Source: Emydura subglobosa
Taxonomy: Eukaryota; Chordata; Testudines; Chelidae
Reading direction: 5' to 3'
Length of the DNA: 64,000 nucleotides
NCBI GenBank assembly: GCA_007922225.1
Contig: ML679961.1
Coordinates: forward strand, 75,218,652-75,282,651
Positions within the stretch are counted from its first letter, which is position 1; each line of letters opens with the position of its first letter. The notes beneath the pieces are model-generated. The model had not been told where the DNA came from. It was given only the letters and a program-made list of their open reading frames with translations, and ran no database searches. A program made the position numbers and the translations under genes. Shown piece by piece: positions 1 through 12,189 of this stretch.

Positions 1-625
1 CCTAAGGTTAATGAAAGCTGGTTCAGATTCTCTAACTGAAATAAATAAATGGCTGATCTTCATACTGTATATCATAGCTTGCATACAACAAAAGATGGTG
101 CCTTTAATGTTAATAACTGTGGTATTAATTTAATCATATTAGTCTCCCTTTGGACTGTCTTTCTTTGTCGTTCATAATTTTGACTAACCATAAGACACAG
201 CTTTTTATATCCAGTGTCCAAATACCACCTGCTCAAAGCAATCTGAATAAAATATAAATGATTTTTAAATAGTCCTGAAAGTTGTGTCCAATTAAACAGT
301 GGATTAAGCTGTAAAAAGTAACCATATGATGAATCTTCAGTGTTAATGTTTGTACAGAGTTTTGAATGTATAGTCCTCTTCAAACCCTAATTCTGCTATG
401 GAGCCTTCCCATATGGACTGCAATTAAAGTCATTGAGATACTGGGTTTAAGGGCTCATGCAAGCATCTCCTTTTTCAGGATTAGGACCTGAAAGAATATT
501 AAATAAAGGTGTCTGTTGTATTCCTCTTGGAGCCATTTTGCTCCATCATGGAGATGGATGAGCAGCTGGTACTTGGAGCACTTTTTTTGTTTCTAATACC
601 ATATCTTCTTGTTGCCCTTATGCAG

Positions 626-784
626 GAGCATCAGTTGCAATGTGACTTCTCTGCTGTGGAATGCCCACAATGCCAGGGCTCCTTCCAGAAGAACCAGCTG
701 CAGGACCACATGACACTGGAATGCCCACAGCGGCAAGTTTGCTGTCCAAACTGTGCCACATCTATGGCTTATGAAGATAAAGAG
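626..784 (+). CDS. TRAF6: TRAF6 exon: zinc-finger region
   Basis: This exon has 53 codons, starts with GAG after a TTATGCAG acceptor, and ends in the residues EDKE. It carries CPQC, a spaced His-Cys pair and CPNC, the zinc-ligand pattern of TRAF-type fingers. The open frame continues upstream to 509 and downstream to 826, but those parts are intron read-through. The donor that keeps the family sequence (EDKE joined to [10 protein letters not shown]) is GAG|GCATGT, a GC donor. No GT site nearby gives an in-frame join. Confidence 0.92.
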
Positions 785-3700
785 GCATGTACTGAAACAT
801 GTTTCAGCATTTTTCATCCCCACTAATATTTGTCCTTAATTTTAATGCAATATCAATGAAGGGTGTTCATCGGTTGATCCAGAAATAGCTTTTTGTGCTG
901 CTGTGCTGGACATTAGGAGGGTGTGATCTGCAGATTGTTCTCTCTTGGGCAGGTGAAGACTAGCCCTTTTTTTTTTTCAAAATGGGGCCATGCTTGGTTA
1001 AAGCTTTTTTGGAGACCCTGTGTTGCATGAAGAGGTAAAAGGGTTTGCATAAGAGGGGACCTCTAATTTTGACCTTACAAAGAAAGACCTTAAGAAGGGT
1101 TAGGGGAGGACCCAGAATAGCAGACTAGGACAAAAATACTGATGTGTGTCAGGCTTTCTTGTTCTGCACATAACATGTTACCTGCTGAAAACAAGGATAG
1201 GTGCAGAGAGGGAGAGTTGTGCTCCAGTGCCCAAATCTTTTCTTAGAACAAGAGAGTAGGAACAAAACATTTGGATTCTATTCTTAGTGTTAATTCTAAC
1301 TCCTGGGTGACCTTGAGGACCTGGTTTCACTGCTTTGATTTCTATTTCCTTATCTCTACATAGATTATGTCCACCTCAGGGGCATATTAGGCTTATCTGA
1401 AAAGCACTTCAAGATCTACCATTGAAAATTTCCACATAAATGCACATCATATTTGTGGCCCTTTTTAACCTTTTTGTCAAATGTTAAGACTTCTTAATAT
1501 ATCCATTAATATCAATAGCACAAGAAAATTATTTAAAATATTACATCCTTAATACAACTAAACCCAAACTTCACAAAGATCTTGGGTGACTAGAATCATA
1601 ATTTTGTGAAATAGGACTTATCACTATGCGTTTCTGATGAGACCAGAATTAAATTCCAGACAGTTAAGAGACTCAGATATTCAGGGATCAGTAAACTTAA
1701 GGGGGTCGTTTTCCTATTTTCCAATTAAATCCAGAAAGATACAAAGCTTAAGACTTAAAAAATAAATGATAAAGAATTATACATAGACATCTAGAAAGTA
1801 GGCTAATCAATGCTCCCTTTTCTTTTAATAATCATTTAATTGTTACTAATAGTTCTCATTTTCTTTCTCACCTTTTCCAAAAATGAAGCATCATGACCAG
1901 AACTGTCCCCTTGCAAATGTGTTTTGTGAATATTGCAATACAGTGCTCATCAGAGAACAGGTAAGAGCCTACCTTTTGCCATATGTCTGTCTGTCAGGTT
2001 GGACAGCATCCTAAATAATATTTAACCAATCTAGTTGCAAACAATTTAAGATTTTATAATAAACCATGTAAGTGTCTTATCCCTCACATGTCAAACTGTC
2101 CTCTAAATGCTGTTCCAGTCTGCAGTTGCAGTGCAAAGGAACTTTAAACACATGTTTTTTTGGCAGCAAGCTATGCTATGCAGAAATCTTCTGGATGGGA
2201 ACCATGAAGTACACCACAAAGGGCGAAGCCGTGATGGTGATCTTGAGTGGAGTCAGATGGAGTGGAGTCAAGCAGTTGCTTGAACTTATGGCTGATCCTG
2301 GAAAGCCAGTTTGTTCAAGGGTCTGATCAGTCCTAAAGTCAACTGTGCACATATTGTGTATAAAGAGGTGCACTGAGGTGACTGCCATTGGAGACATCCT
2401 GTCACCCTCTAGGTCAACATAACTAATCCCTTTTCTGGAGTCTCATATTTATGGCAAGTAATAGTTATCAAGGAATATTACACTGGGGTAACCTGCAAAG
2501 ATGTCACTGCATTACCTTGCAATAATTTACTAAATGGCCTTTAACACTTAGGCTGTGTCTACACTGACGGCGGCAAAGTCGCCACCATCAGATCGACTTA
2601 TCTGGATCGACTGAGCAGTCAGTGAAGACCCGCTCAGTCGATCCAGAAGTCAGCGTTATTAATCCACCCCCACAAGTGGCGTAGCATTACACCGTGTTCC
2701 CGTCGGCACAGCGCAGTGAAGACAGCATGCAGAAGAGAAGCAGTTGACGGGAGTTACGCAGGTTCTTTGCGTACTTTGCATAACTCCTGTCGACTGCCGC
2801 CGAATCGTGGAGGTAAGTGTAGACCAAGCCTTAGTGTATATTCAAGTGCAGATTATTAGTGTATGATATTACATTATTGCATTACAATGTTGAAATCTGT
2901 TGTATTTAAGTATAGCCACATCTGTAGGCTGGATCCTGATTTTGTTAGAACATTGCTGTGCGCTTAACACACGCAGTAGCTACTTCTTTCATGATGTTCA
3001 GTGATCGAATGCCATGATTTCTTTTCTGAAACAAGAAGACTTTGATCTGAAGAGGAAATGTAAACTATTCATCTTAAAGAAAAATTAACCATAACTCTCA
3101 TTTTGGTTTTAGATGCCTAATCACTATGATAATGACTGTCCTACAGCCCCAGTACCATGTACATACAGTGCCTTTGGATGTCCTGAAAAGGTAAATCATA
3201 ACACCAATGCAAGGAACTCCTCAGTGCCACTTATCTAGTCTATGTCAAAAATTTCCTGGGCTTGATTTTTACAGTGCAACTTTCAAAAGCTGTCAGCATT
3301 GGCCTGACTCAGCTCCTATTGATGGCAATGAGAACTTGATTCGACCAGTGCCTGAATGCTTTCCTGAAGTCCACCTTAAATCTAAAAATTTTCTGGAAGG
3401 ATTTTATTTTGCTGTTCTTCCATCTGTTGATTTCAGAGCCTGTTTTAAGCTAAACACCAATTGACTTCTGTAACATTGCTCTATGAAAGTTTTTAAAAGA
3501 TGCCATGTATATAACTCTTGGAGTTTAGGGAGAAGAAGTGGGGAATACTTCAAATCTGCATGATCCTCAAACTCATGCTTTTTGGTGAAACTGCTAATGT
3601 TGGCAGTTCCATGTTTTCTAGTTACAGGATCTCCTTTTAATAATGTGTTTCCCTCGTTTTCACCCGGCTGCTCCCCTTGCCTTTCCTCAATCCGCTATCA

Positions 3701-5009
3701 TATTCAGGGCTCGGGTGCGACTGCTGCAGTGCAATGTAGGGAATACACTTGATTGCTTACAGGATAGCGGCAGTATTACTTTTATGCAAGGTAGTGGAAG
3801 AATTCTATTACCTTTTTCATCATGATTTTAACAAATCATTTTGACTTAAATGCTATTTGTCTCTACAGGCACCTGAACTGGTTATTTTTCTGACTTGTCT
3901 GATCTTAAGGCTGGTCCAAAATAAAGTCCTTTTAGTTGGTGAAACACTGCTTGACTTTGTCACATCACTTGTCTTGTCTTAGTTCTTGTTCCAGCCTATC
4001 TGTGTTAGCTAAAGCCATTTCTATTATGCACTGTGATTTATTTCTGAAGCCTGACATTTTGTGCCTTAATTGCAGGAAATGTTTTTGCTGCTCAGTGTTT
4101 ATGATGCCACGTCTCTTTAAATTCTAGATGCAGAGGAATGAGTTGGCACATCATATGCAAGAATTCACTCAGGTTCACATGAGAATGATGGCTCAGACGC
4201 TCCGGAGTATTAGTGTTACTGCCACAACTCCCATGTCCTTCCACAGTGGTTTACACTTTGAGCCATCCCTCTTCTCCCATGCCCCGCCTGCCACATATGA
4301 CTGCAACCCAGAAGTTGAAAACTTCAAGGAGACCATTCAGCAGTTGGAAGGTCGCCTGGTAAGACAAGATCACCAAATCAGAGAGCTTATTGCTAAAATG
4401 GAGACTCAGAGCACTCACGTGGGAGATCTCAAACGCACTATCCAAAATCTAGAAGAAAAAATTACTGAAATGGAAGCACAACAGTGTAATGGCATTTACA
4501 TCTGGAAGATTGAGAACTTCAGCACATATCTGAGAGCCCAAGAAGAAGAGAGACCTGTTGTGATCCACAGCTCTGGCTTCTACACTGGCAAACCAGGCTA
4601 CAAACTGTGTTTGCGCCTACATATCCAGTTACCAAATTCTCAGCGGTGTGCTAACTTTATATCCCTCTTTGTCCATACTATGCAAGGAGAATATGACAGT
4701 CATTTACCTTGGCCATTTCAGGGAACCATACGACTTTCTATTTTGGATCAGTCAGAGGGGCTTACAAGGCAGAATCATGAAGAAGTCATGGAAACCAAAC
4801 CCGAGCTTCTAGCTTTCCAGAGACCAACAATCCACCGCAACCCAAAAGGTTTTGGTTATGTGACTTTCATGCACCTGCAAGCTTTGAAGCAAAGAACCTA
4901 TGTAAAAGATGATACTCTCCTGGTGCGCTGTGAAGTTGTAACACGGTTAGACTTGAACAGTGTACGGAGAGAGGGCTTTCAGCCTCGCAGTACTGATGGG
5001 GCTTTATAG
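626..5009 (+). CDS. TRAF6: TRAF6, 3' part of the coding region (join of four exons)
   Basis: TNF receptor-associated factor 6 is a cytosolic E3 ubiquitin ligase and adaptor. It makes K63-linked chains downstream of IL-1R/TLR and TNF-family receptors. The coding join is 626-784, 1889-1960, 3113-3190, 4128-5009 (396 codons plus stop), and every junction is phase 0. The first three exons encode Cys/His-rich TRAF-type zinc fingers; the last encodes coiled coil and MATH domain. RING and N-terminal exons are missing because they lie left of base 1. The product matches my knowledge of vertebrate TRAF6 closely, ending [14 protein letters not shown] where human ends [14 protein letters not shown]. Intron 785-1888 appears to have a GC donor. 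The gene converges with PRR5L, as expected from vertebrate synteny. Identity is secure; exon borders rest on reading the splice sites. Confidence 0.96.
785..1888 (+). other. TRAF6: TRAF6 intron with GC donor
   Basis: This is non-coding. Around 1290-1410 it has a worn SINE-like stretch with the wording typical of tRNA-SINE bodies. Nothing else recognisable is seen. It ends with ATGAAG, a weak acceptor that lacks a strong pyrimidine tract in its last bases. Confidence 0.7.
1290..1410 (+). repeat. Degraded tRNA-type SINE body
   Basis: The order of motifs is: a 'gggtgacc' segment, a 'tttcc..atct' segment, then a tail ending 'aaagcacttcaagatctac'. This follows the body of the turtle tRNA-derived SINE seen better at 42654-42900. 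It is strongly diverged, so the family assignment is tentative. Confidence 0.4.
1889..1960 (+). CDS. TRAF6: TRAF6 exon: zinc-finger region
   Basis: A 24-codon exon between ATGAAG and CAG|GTAAGA. It encodes [20 protein letters not shown] followed by IREQ. This is the highly conserved NCPLANV..CEYC finger segment of TRAF6, with Cys and His ligands intact. Confidence 0.95.
1961..3112 (+). other. TRAF6: TRAF6 intron containing a miniature transposon
   Basis: A GTAAGA..TTTTAG intron. Its only clear content is the 280-bp Harbinger-type miniature element at 2551-2830. Several short open frames around 2072-2397 are not family-like and are treated as chance. Confidence 0.85.
2551..2830 (+). mobile_element. 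Harbinger-type MITE, copy 1 (complete, TTA target duplication)
   Basis: The ends are inverted repeats: GGCTGTGTCTACACT on the left, and on the right the reverse complement of GGCTTGGTCTACACT (13 of 15 match). A 3-bp duplication TTA sits at 2548-2550 and 2831-2833. A 3-bp TTA-type duplication is the mark of PIF/Harbinger transposition. The element has no coding capacity. Related copies are at 30124-30402 (-), 53058-53337 (+) and 58795-59040 (-). Confidence 0.85.
3113..3190 (+). CDS. TRAF6: TRAF6 exon: last zinc-finger segment
   Basis: A 26-codon exon after TTGGTTTTAG and before GTAAAT. It encodes [20 protein letters not shown] followed by FGCPEK, the family segment preceding MQRN. The three Cys and one His ligands are intact. 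Confidence 0.95.
3191..4127 (+). other. TRAF6: TRAF6 last intron
   Basis: A GTAAAT..TTCTAG intron. I see no recognisable repeat or gene in it. Confidence 0.85.
4128..5009 (+). CDS. TRAF6: TRAF6 terminal coding exon: coiled coil and TRAF-C/MATH domain
   Basis: This exon has 293 codons and a TAG stop, entered after ATTCTAG in phase 0. Residues 1-25 finish the zinc-finger/helix part. Residues 30-60 form a linker ([20 protein letters not shown] region) that is longer than in human TRAF6. Residues 62-119 are a heptad-rich coiled coil for trimerisation. Residues 121-273 are the MATH domain that binds P-x-E-x-x-aromatic/acidic motifs in CD40, RANK and IRAKs. Counting back from the end, R163, F242 and Y244 fall on human R392, F471 and Y473, the ligand-contact residues, so binding should be intact. 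No frameshift is seen. Confidence 0.97.
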   Translation: MQRNELAHHMQEFTQVHMRMMAQTLRSISVTATTPMSFHSGLHFEPSLFSHAPPATYDCNPEVENFKETIQQLEGRLVRQDHQIRELIAKMETQSTHVGDLKRTIQNLEEKITEMEAQQCNGIYIWKIENFSTYLRAQEEERPVVIHSSGFYTGKPGYKLCLRLHIQLPNSQRCANFISLFVHTMQGEYDSHLPWPFQGTIRLSILDQSEGLTRQNHEEVMETKPELLAFQRPTIHRNPKGFGYVTFMHLQALKQRTYVKDDTLLVRCEVVTRLDLNSVRREGFQPRSTDGAL

Positions 5010-8000
5010 TCTGTTGTGTCTTAACTAAGGGATTCCCGCACTGCTGTTCTTCCACAACAGATTGGAAGGACAAACACATGAATGAAGAGATTTTCTAGAG
5101 GGCTAAAGCTTCGTGATAAGATCATGGATTGAACAATGCCATTCTGCAAGCTAATACAGCTGATTTAACTGAATAGAATTTGCTGCCTTTTGGGTACACA
5201 AGTTTTTTCCTCTATGGTCATGTATTAAATATTTTATTGTTCTCTGTTAATGTATTAAGCTAACCGAGGGAAGTATTGCTGTGTTATCAAAGGTGAAATT
5301 CTTCAGTAGGAATTTATTGAAGCAGCTCTCTTCCTACCATGGGGGAGGTTGGGTCAAATTCCACTTCTAGAAGTCAGTGTGAACAAGTGGAGCTTTGAAG
5401 CTGAATCCTCCAGAGTTTCTAAGTCTGAAGATACTGGAAAGTCACTAAAAGAGGAAGAGAGCAAGGGATGAGGCTAGGGGTGCAGTTGGTGGGGGAGGTG
5501 GTAGAGGATAAAGCCTGGGGCTTACTGAGAGCTCAGACTAGCAGTCTCTAGCATAGAGAGGTTAAGGGCCAGGTCACAGGCAGGATGAGGAGAAAGGTAC
5601 AATTAGCTTGGGTTGCTCCAGGTCACATCTCTCTGGGGAGTTTCTTCCATTTGCTCCGGGGGAATAGCACCTCCACCTTCTGGCTCCAATTTCAGCTGGT
5701 GCTCTGAGACCATCTCGCACCCCCTCCCCCCCCGCCCTTTCTTGAGTGCTGTAAATAGCAACTGCCCCCACTGTCCACTGTCTGTATGCCTGTCTGCCCT
5801 CTGTCCTGTCGGATCCTTGCTGTGCCTGTGCACCTGCCCCAGTGCCTCTGTCCTCCTGAATGACCTGCTCTGGTGTTCCTACCACACCAGTCCTCCCCAC
5901 CTGTTTGTCCCATCTCTGCCCATCCATCCTTCAGTCTCAGCTGGTTTGTCCCTTTGTCTGTCCCTCTCATCTGTTCTTTAGTAAAAGTTTCCCAGCCAGA
6001 GGCTTGAAGTACCAGGGCCCACAACTCTGCTACTGCTCAGGTCTCCTGGCCGGGCCCAGCAGCCTCCTGTCCCTGGGGGCATCTGAGCTGCTGCCTCCCT
6101 CACTACCAAGCGTCTGCTTTGACTAAAATAGGCATGAAGCCACCAGAAGGCTGCTGGCAGTGCCAGTACTGGGACAGGCACCAAGCGGCTGCAGAGTATA
6201 AGCATTCCCATTGTGACTAGCTGCTGCCAGGCAGCATAAACATGGTAATGGGCTGAGCAGGGCTGGGGTGGTGAGTAGACTGGACTCACCATTGGACAGC
6301 ATCGTGGGGCTGCTCACAGGAAGATGGTTCAAAATGAATGTCTCCCCAGCTATCTAGAAAGGTGGATCAACTACAGTGTTGCTGCAGCTGCTGCTTAATA
6401 GCAGCAGAACGGCATTCCAGTGTGACTATCCTGCCCAGTGGGAGGCAAGGCACATGCTGTAGAGGAGTGAACTAGCTGAACTATGGAAGATGTTTCATGC
6501 TACAGATTGAGGAGGTATTTACCTGGGAGTATAGACATTTTCTAATTGGACTTTAATCCAAATGGCAAGAATAGAGGAAGGAAACAAAAGCACAGACTTA
6601 GCTTAGCCAAGGAATGTGCAGAAAGGGAACTTCTCCAGCACTTTGAATTTACCATGCTTTTTTTGGAATGTGAAGTGAGGTTAGGACTTGGTCCACAGTC
6701 CCTAAACATCTGTAGGTCTCTCTTTACCTTTTCCCTCCCAGAGAATTATGTTCAGGATGCATTCAAACAGGAACCTACATGATGATATAGAATCGATCTT
6801 GGACTTCTGAAAAGCATTCTGCAAAATCCATCCAATAATGCCCCGGAGAAGGCTAAGCAAATGGTTTTGCCGAATGTGCTGAGTTCACTGAGGAAATGCT
6901 GATCCAAACTATGGCTGTAACTTATTTATTCTTTGCTCCCTTCCCAAAATGTTTCTGTTCACCTTGTTTGCAGTTGTGTAAAACCATTTTTACTGACACT
7001 CTTCCTCTATAACTAAGGTGGTGCTGGATGGGTTAGAGTTCTGCACTGATAGGGATGCTTTTTGTGGTGATAGATCATATTAGTGTGTGATACGTTCGAC
7101 AGAGAGGAAGGAGAGAGATGTTATGTGGCTCGGATCATGGAAACTTTTACGGTTTGGTCACACCTGACTTGTGCCAAACTTGAACCAGAGATCTAAAATC
7201 ATTCCTGTCAAATGGCACTCTGGTGGCCTATGTGAAATGTAGTGGAGGGTCTCTCAGTAGGCAATTGTCCACATAGACACAAAAGTGATGGTGGCTTGTT
7301 GAAGTAGAGAGCTTCAGGGCATAGTAGGTTAGTCACACTCACAACCTAGAAAAGAACAGGGCGGTAGCCTGCTTAGTGAAGCAGTGTGGATGAACTTGCA
7401 TTGCTATCTGTTCTTATAATAAACAACCACATTCTAATTTCTATAGTGGCACCTTTCACAAACACTAAATTCACATTAAAAAAAAAACAAACTAAGATTC
7501 TCAGGAGTGTGCCTGTTTCTTGGCTTTCTAGACTGATTGTCTGTATCCCATATTAAAGTTACAGTCTTGTGCATTAGAAGCTGGTTAGTCCAATTTCACT
7601 GTGCTAATAAAAGAATAATGGATTTTAATGTATAGATTTTTTTTCAACTCTACAGTATCGTCAGATTTGTATAAACATATAGATTACTTTATTTACAGCA
7701 CAAAAAAATCCTTATTTGTCATGCTATTATGGGTAAGCATACAGACAGTCTGATACAGAAAATACAGAACTAGGCCAGGCATAAATGTATGAATATCTCC
7801 CAATCAGCATGGAGTATGTTTCTGAGTTGGGAAAGCTGGCAAATGTTTGCCTCACCTCTAGTTGCGCAAATAGTGCTAAAGGGCAGCCTCAGTATTGATC
7901 CTCTTCTAAGCACCCCACCAAGGACCATCAACAGGGCAGTTAACATACAAAGGCCCAGTCTGTTACAAACTTCACTGATAGAGCCCCCTGTTGAAACGGG

Positions 8001-10345
8001 GTGGTTGTTGTTTTTGCCCACCTGCATAGGATCAGAAATGTACTAAACCCTGGAAGACCCCTGGTTTCATGGCATCCCAGCCTACTAAAATCTGTGATGT
8101 GGATGGACTATGGGAGGGAATACTGTTTTGCAGGCTGAGTGGCTGCACTCTTGCAAATCTAGACCACCTTCTCCATGGAAAATACTGACAAACATGAGCA
8201 GCAGACTTTTTTGAATTGAGGGTGTGAATGTACACAGTATGCTGCTTAAGCATCTGTTTACAGTAGGGCATTTTTTGTGTTGAGCTGTGTACTTCCAGCT
8301 AAATCCTTTTCTTACGCAGAAATGCTGGACAGAATGAATGGGCCAAAATATGTTCTTGCCAAAGATATTCCCAGACAGTTTAACTGGAACCATATTTAGA
8401 CAAAGTTGAAGCATTCTTAATGCTAGACTTTGTGCTTATCAGTGCCTATGTTATACACATGTGAGAAGCATTAGTTTGGCATTGCATTATCACTTACACA
8501 GTATTTTGTGGCATATATCAGTTCCCCACTCCCTTTTCAGACTCATTTTTTTCCAAGGACAGACTTGCTTCTCACATTCCCCCTCTCCTTTTTACTGCAT
8601 AGGAAATAAAATCTGCTTTTCTTTCTGGGGGCAGAGGGAGAAAGGAGGGGTAAGTTTCTAAATTATTCAGATACCTCTTACTTCCTCTATCCTCCTTTTC
8701 ATGTCAGTTCTTTAGGGCACCATTTTAAAAAGCCATCTGCGTATCCTCAAAGTCCTCCTATATGTACAGGTCTTTGAAGTGCCAACTTAACACTTCCAGG
8801 AGTTCATAAACTGAGGTCTCTAAGTGCATTTCCATTGCTCTTTCAAAACCTTTTAAGATTTGTTTTTACAAAAGCTCATCTATTTTCAGGCACAAAAATG
8901 TTTTATAAAAATCTAAATCTAGACTACTTTTGACATGAAATGAAATTGTGTGGTGGCAGCTCTGTAGTATACATAAGATTTTATTTAAATTGGGATATTA
9001 TACAATAGCACAGCCTAATAGGAAATAGAAAAGTTGGTCCATGTTACAGTGTAACATTAATAGTTTTAGCTGATGATGATGTATCATTGTGTATTTATTA
9101 AAGGTTGCATTGCGGAATTCTAACTCAATGCCAAGCTGATTTTAACCAGAAAACTCACATAGTAGACATTCTGAGCTGATACGTTAAATGTCAGCCAAAT
9201 TTATTCTTTTATTAACCTTCCTTACTTATCAATGCAGAACTAACTCAACTACTTCATTTTACTTTTGAAATGATCTTATTATCTGTCACATCACACATGT
9301 GGGAATGTAATTTCAGCTGGTGGAAAGAAATCTGTAGAACTTAAATGCCAGATAATTGAGTTGCCATCCAGATATGTACAATCTCAGTTAATGTTATTTT
9401 ATTTAAACTCTCTTTGAGGTGGCATTGTTTGAGAGTTCAGGTTCTGTGATAAAATCCAGCTTTATAAAGTATCTGCTTCACCTTTTTCCCCTAGGAGTCT
9501 ATTTTTCTTCATTTTGGGGAAATCATTATGCTATGATGGTTGAAGAATGATCGTGAAAAATACTTAAACAAAAGCGGTCTAGATTATAGATTGCAACTGC
9601 CCCAGGTTTGTGAACATTTCTGGAATAAAGCTATCTAGGCCAATCATTGCAACTCCACACTTGTTTTAGTTTCCAAATGTTAACTTTTTGAGGGGGGAGG
9701 TGGTGAATTTAGGTTTTGTGTATAATTCTGTCTCTACCTCTTGGTGCTTTGCAATACTATATATACATCAGATCTTACAATGCTGTTTGGAAGCTGGATT
9801 AATTTCCCCTTCTGTTTTTTCAATCAAATTTCTATTTATGTCGAACAGTCGATGATGTATTCTTAGTGGGTGCACTTGCAAGGTTGCTGCTCTCAGAACT
9901 CTTTGATATATTATATTGTGTATGGGATTCCTCTTCTCTGTGTCCCCCTGCAGGGCAGGGGAAGTAATTTTTTAAAAATTATCAGCATGTGATATACATG
10001 CAGGTGGTGATATTTGTGAGATGGAAAAACTCATTCTATGGGCTGGCTATGTAGCCAGTGGTCCTCCCTATTGAATGATTTAAATCTGGTAGTAAACAAA
10101 ATGGATGGCCTTTGTTTGCCTTACTAGAAGATATTTTCTTGTCTCATCAGTTGTGCACTGATGCTTTGGTGCAAAACAAGTACTCTAGTCAGTGTTATTG
10201 AAGATACGCTCTGATCTGCGTTTGAACACAATGTACACTTTGCTGGTTTCACTGAAGTATCAATAGACTAATATATTTTGTAACTAATGCACAAGCTTAT
10301 TTCATTCAGACAACTTTTTTAAAATAAACTCATTAAACTTTTCCG
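5010..10345 (+). other. TRAF6: Probable TRAF6 3' UTR
   Basis: About 5.3 kb of non-coding sequence follows the stop. It is A+T-rich with many ATTTA-like motifs, and I recognise no interspersed repeat, which contrasts with the next 50 kb. Possible AATAAA signals occur near 7418, 7604, 8606, 9633 and 10323. The last, near 10323, is followed by a T/GT-rich stretch (AATTGTGTATTTTTT) and is my preferred end. Human TRAF6 also has a multi-kilobase 3' UTR. A C-rich, CTG-rich stretch at 5600-6300 stands out. The extent is inferred. Confidence 0.55.
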
Positions 10346-10370
10346 GTACTAATTGTGTATTTTTTCTAAT
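10323..10370 (+). terminator. TRAF6: Candidate distal polyadenylation site of TRAF6
   Basis: An AATAAA hexamer is followed within 25-40 bases by a GT/T-rich element. No cleavage evidence is available; earlier AATAAA hexamers could be used instead or as well. Confidence 0.4.
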
Positions 10371-11708
10371 GCCTTGGACATCCTACGGCTGATGTAGGTT
10401 GAGCTATGAAAAAAGTTGATAACCCCTTGTAGTTTAGGATAGAAACCTTTAACCTCTAGGCACAACTCTTGGGATAAAATGAAAATGAGTTTGGCCTCCT
10501 CAGGCTCCGTCTTGTGCTTATCACTAAGCTGTCAACTGCAGAGGCCCAGCTCTGAGAGATCATGGGGGGGTTGGTTCATTGTGAGGAGCCTGAACAACAA
10601 ACTTGACAATGGACACAGCCTGCTTGCTTTATGCTTTGCTCAGACTAGTCCTCCTAATCTCTCATGCATGCTAAATTTGCTCAGTTTTATATGGAGGGGG
10701 GGTGGGAGAGGGTATTCTGCTTTCAAGAATTTTAAATACAAAAACCTGTTGTCAAATTTCTGCCCTCTTTAGAAGAATGCATTGGTCTTTGACAGTCTTA
10801 GAAATTCTTAGCAAGAAACATGGTACTGATTACTATGCATGTCGTATCTAATGTGAATTTATCTATGTAACTGTAAATGATCATAAACCTAGAAAGCCAG
10901 TCATCGTCTAATGGTAATAAAAAAGTTGGGAAGGTCAATTTGCTTATTACAGAAATGGGGTTCCAAGTACCTTGATCTGCTGCTTTATTTCCTTTGCCAA
11001 GATTTCAAAGTGTGAAATAATGTATCTTTGGGGAGATGGAAGGGGAATTTGATCCCTTTTTGTAGTAAAACATGACATATGCACCTGTCTGGCCATATTT
11101 CACATAAAGAGACATGCAGATACAAGATATCTTGCTCGGTAACCTATATACATTCCCCAGTCTGTGTGCAAATGTGGGTGCATAAACATTGTGTATATGC
11201 AGGCCTCTGCCCTCAGTCTTGGCCCCAAAGGTGTTTTCTAAAGCTACAACTTGTTTGGGATTTTTACAGTCCAAACCTTGAATTATGGAGTCATCCCCTG
11301 CTCACTTTCCTATTCTTGCTAATCCATAAATCAATAAGCAGCTAGCTCTGGTAGCTGCTTTTTGGTGTGGCTTTAACTTTATTAAGTTACCACATGGCAA
11401 GGAGTTTGATGCTGCATGGGCTTCAGCTCTAATTCTGTGGCCCACTTTGCCACGTAACCATCAGATGTGTTGGATGAAAGGAACTGTATAATTGCTAAAA
11501 TGCTTAGATATTATAATGTGATTGTTTAGCCTGTTACTGAGCCTCCGAGCAACCTGTAAACTGTGTACAGGAAGTCAGGAAGTGCCACCAAGGTATGTGT
11601 GTCTGGGTCCCTGCATCAGCAGTTCTTACCCTGCACACCTTACAATCAACAGAGCAGAACACGCGGGAGACCCAGCAGCTTCTACCTTAGATTGTTGTTG
11701 CTTTTATA
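10346..11708. other. Intergenic, nothing recognised
   Basis: No gene, RNA gene or clear repeat is seen. The short open frames here (for example 10479-10772, 11005-11274, 11079-11345) are unlike any family I know. Confidence 0.5.
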
Positions 11709-12189
11709 GGCCTGATCTACACTCATAACGTAGGTTGATGTGATGCGGCTTATGTTGACCACATAAAGTGTGCGTCTCCACTGGCACGTTAGTTCCGCCG
11801 ACCTAAATCGCAGTAAAATTCGACTTAATAAAACCACCTCCACAAATGGCATAGCACTGAAGTCAAATTCTATGGGTCGAATGAGTGTCAGTGTAGGCAG
11901 AGCACAACATAAATTGACGTCATTGGCCTCTGGGAGGTATTCCATAATGCTCTGTTGTGACCACTCTGGCCATTTGCACTCTGCTGCACCACGGCTATGT
12001 GCACAGGAAACAGCCCCTCTCCTGAAGCCCTGGGAAATTTTGAATTCCCATTTCTGGTTTAGACGGCGTGGAGAGAGCTTTGTAGCTGAACTGCTCATGG
12101 TGACTGCATGCCCCAAACACGCTCCAGCATGGAGTTGACCTGAGGTCTTGGATCTCATCAGCCTGTGGGGCGAAGAAATTTAGATAGCT

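Noticed and set aside
509..625. Upstream extension of the TRAF6 exon frame with a Met-rich, hydrophobic start
   Set aside because: It precedes a good acceptor at 624-625 and does not match TRAF6; it is intron read-through.
1845..1860. AGTTCTCA, a possible microRNA-146 seed match near TRAF6
   Set aside because: It lies in an intron, not in the mature 3' UTR, so it is not a meaningful site.
11682..12158. 158-residue frame on - and 122-residue frame on +
   Set aside because: Both lie in the terminal non-coding part of the Harbinger element and overlap antiparallel; no domain is seen.
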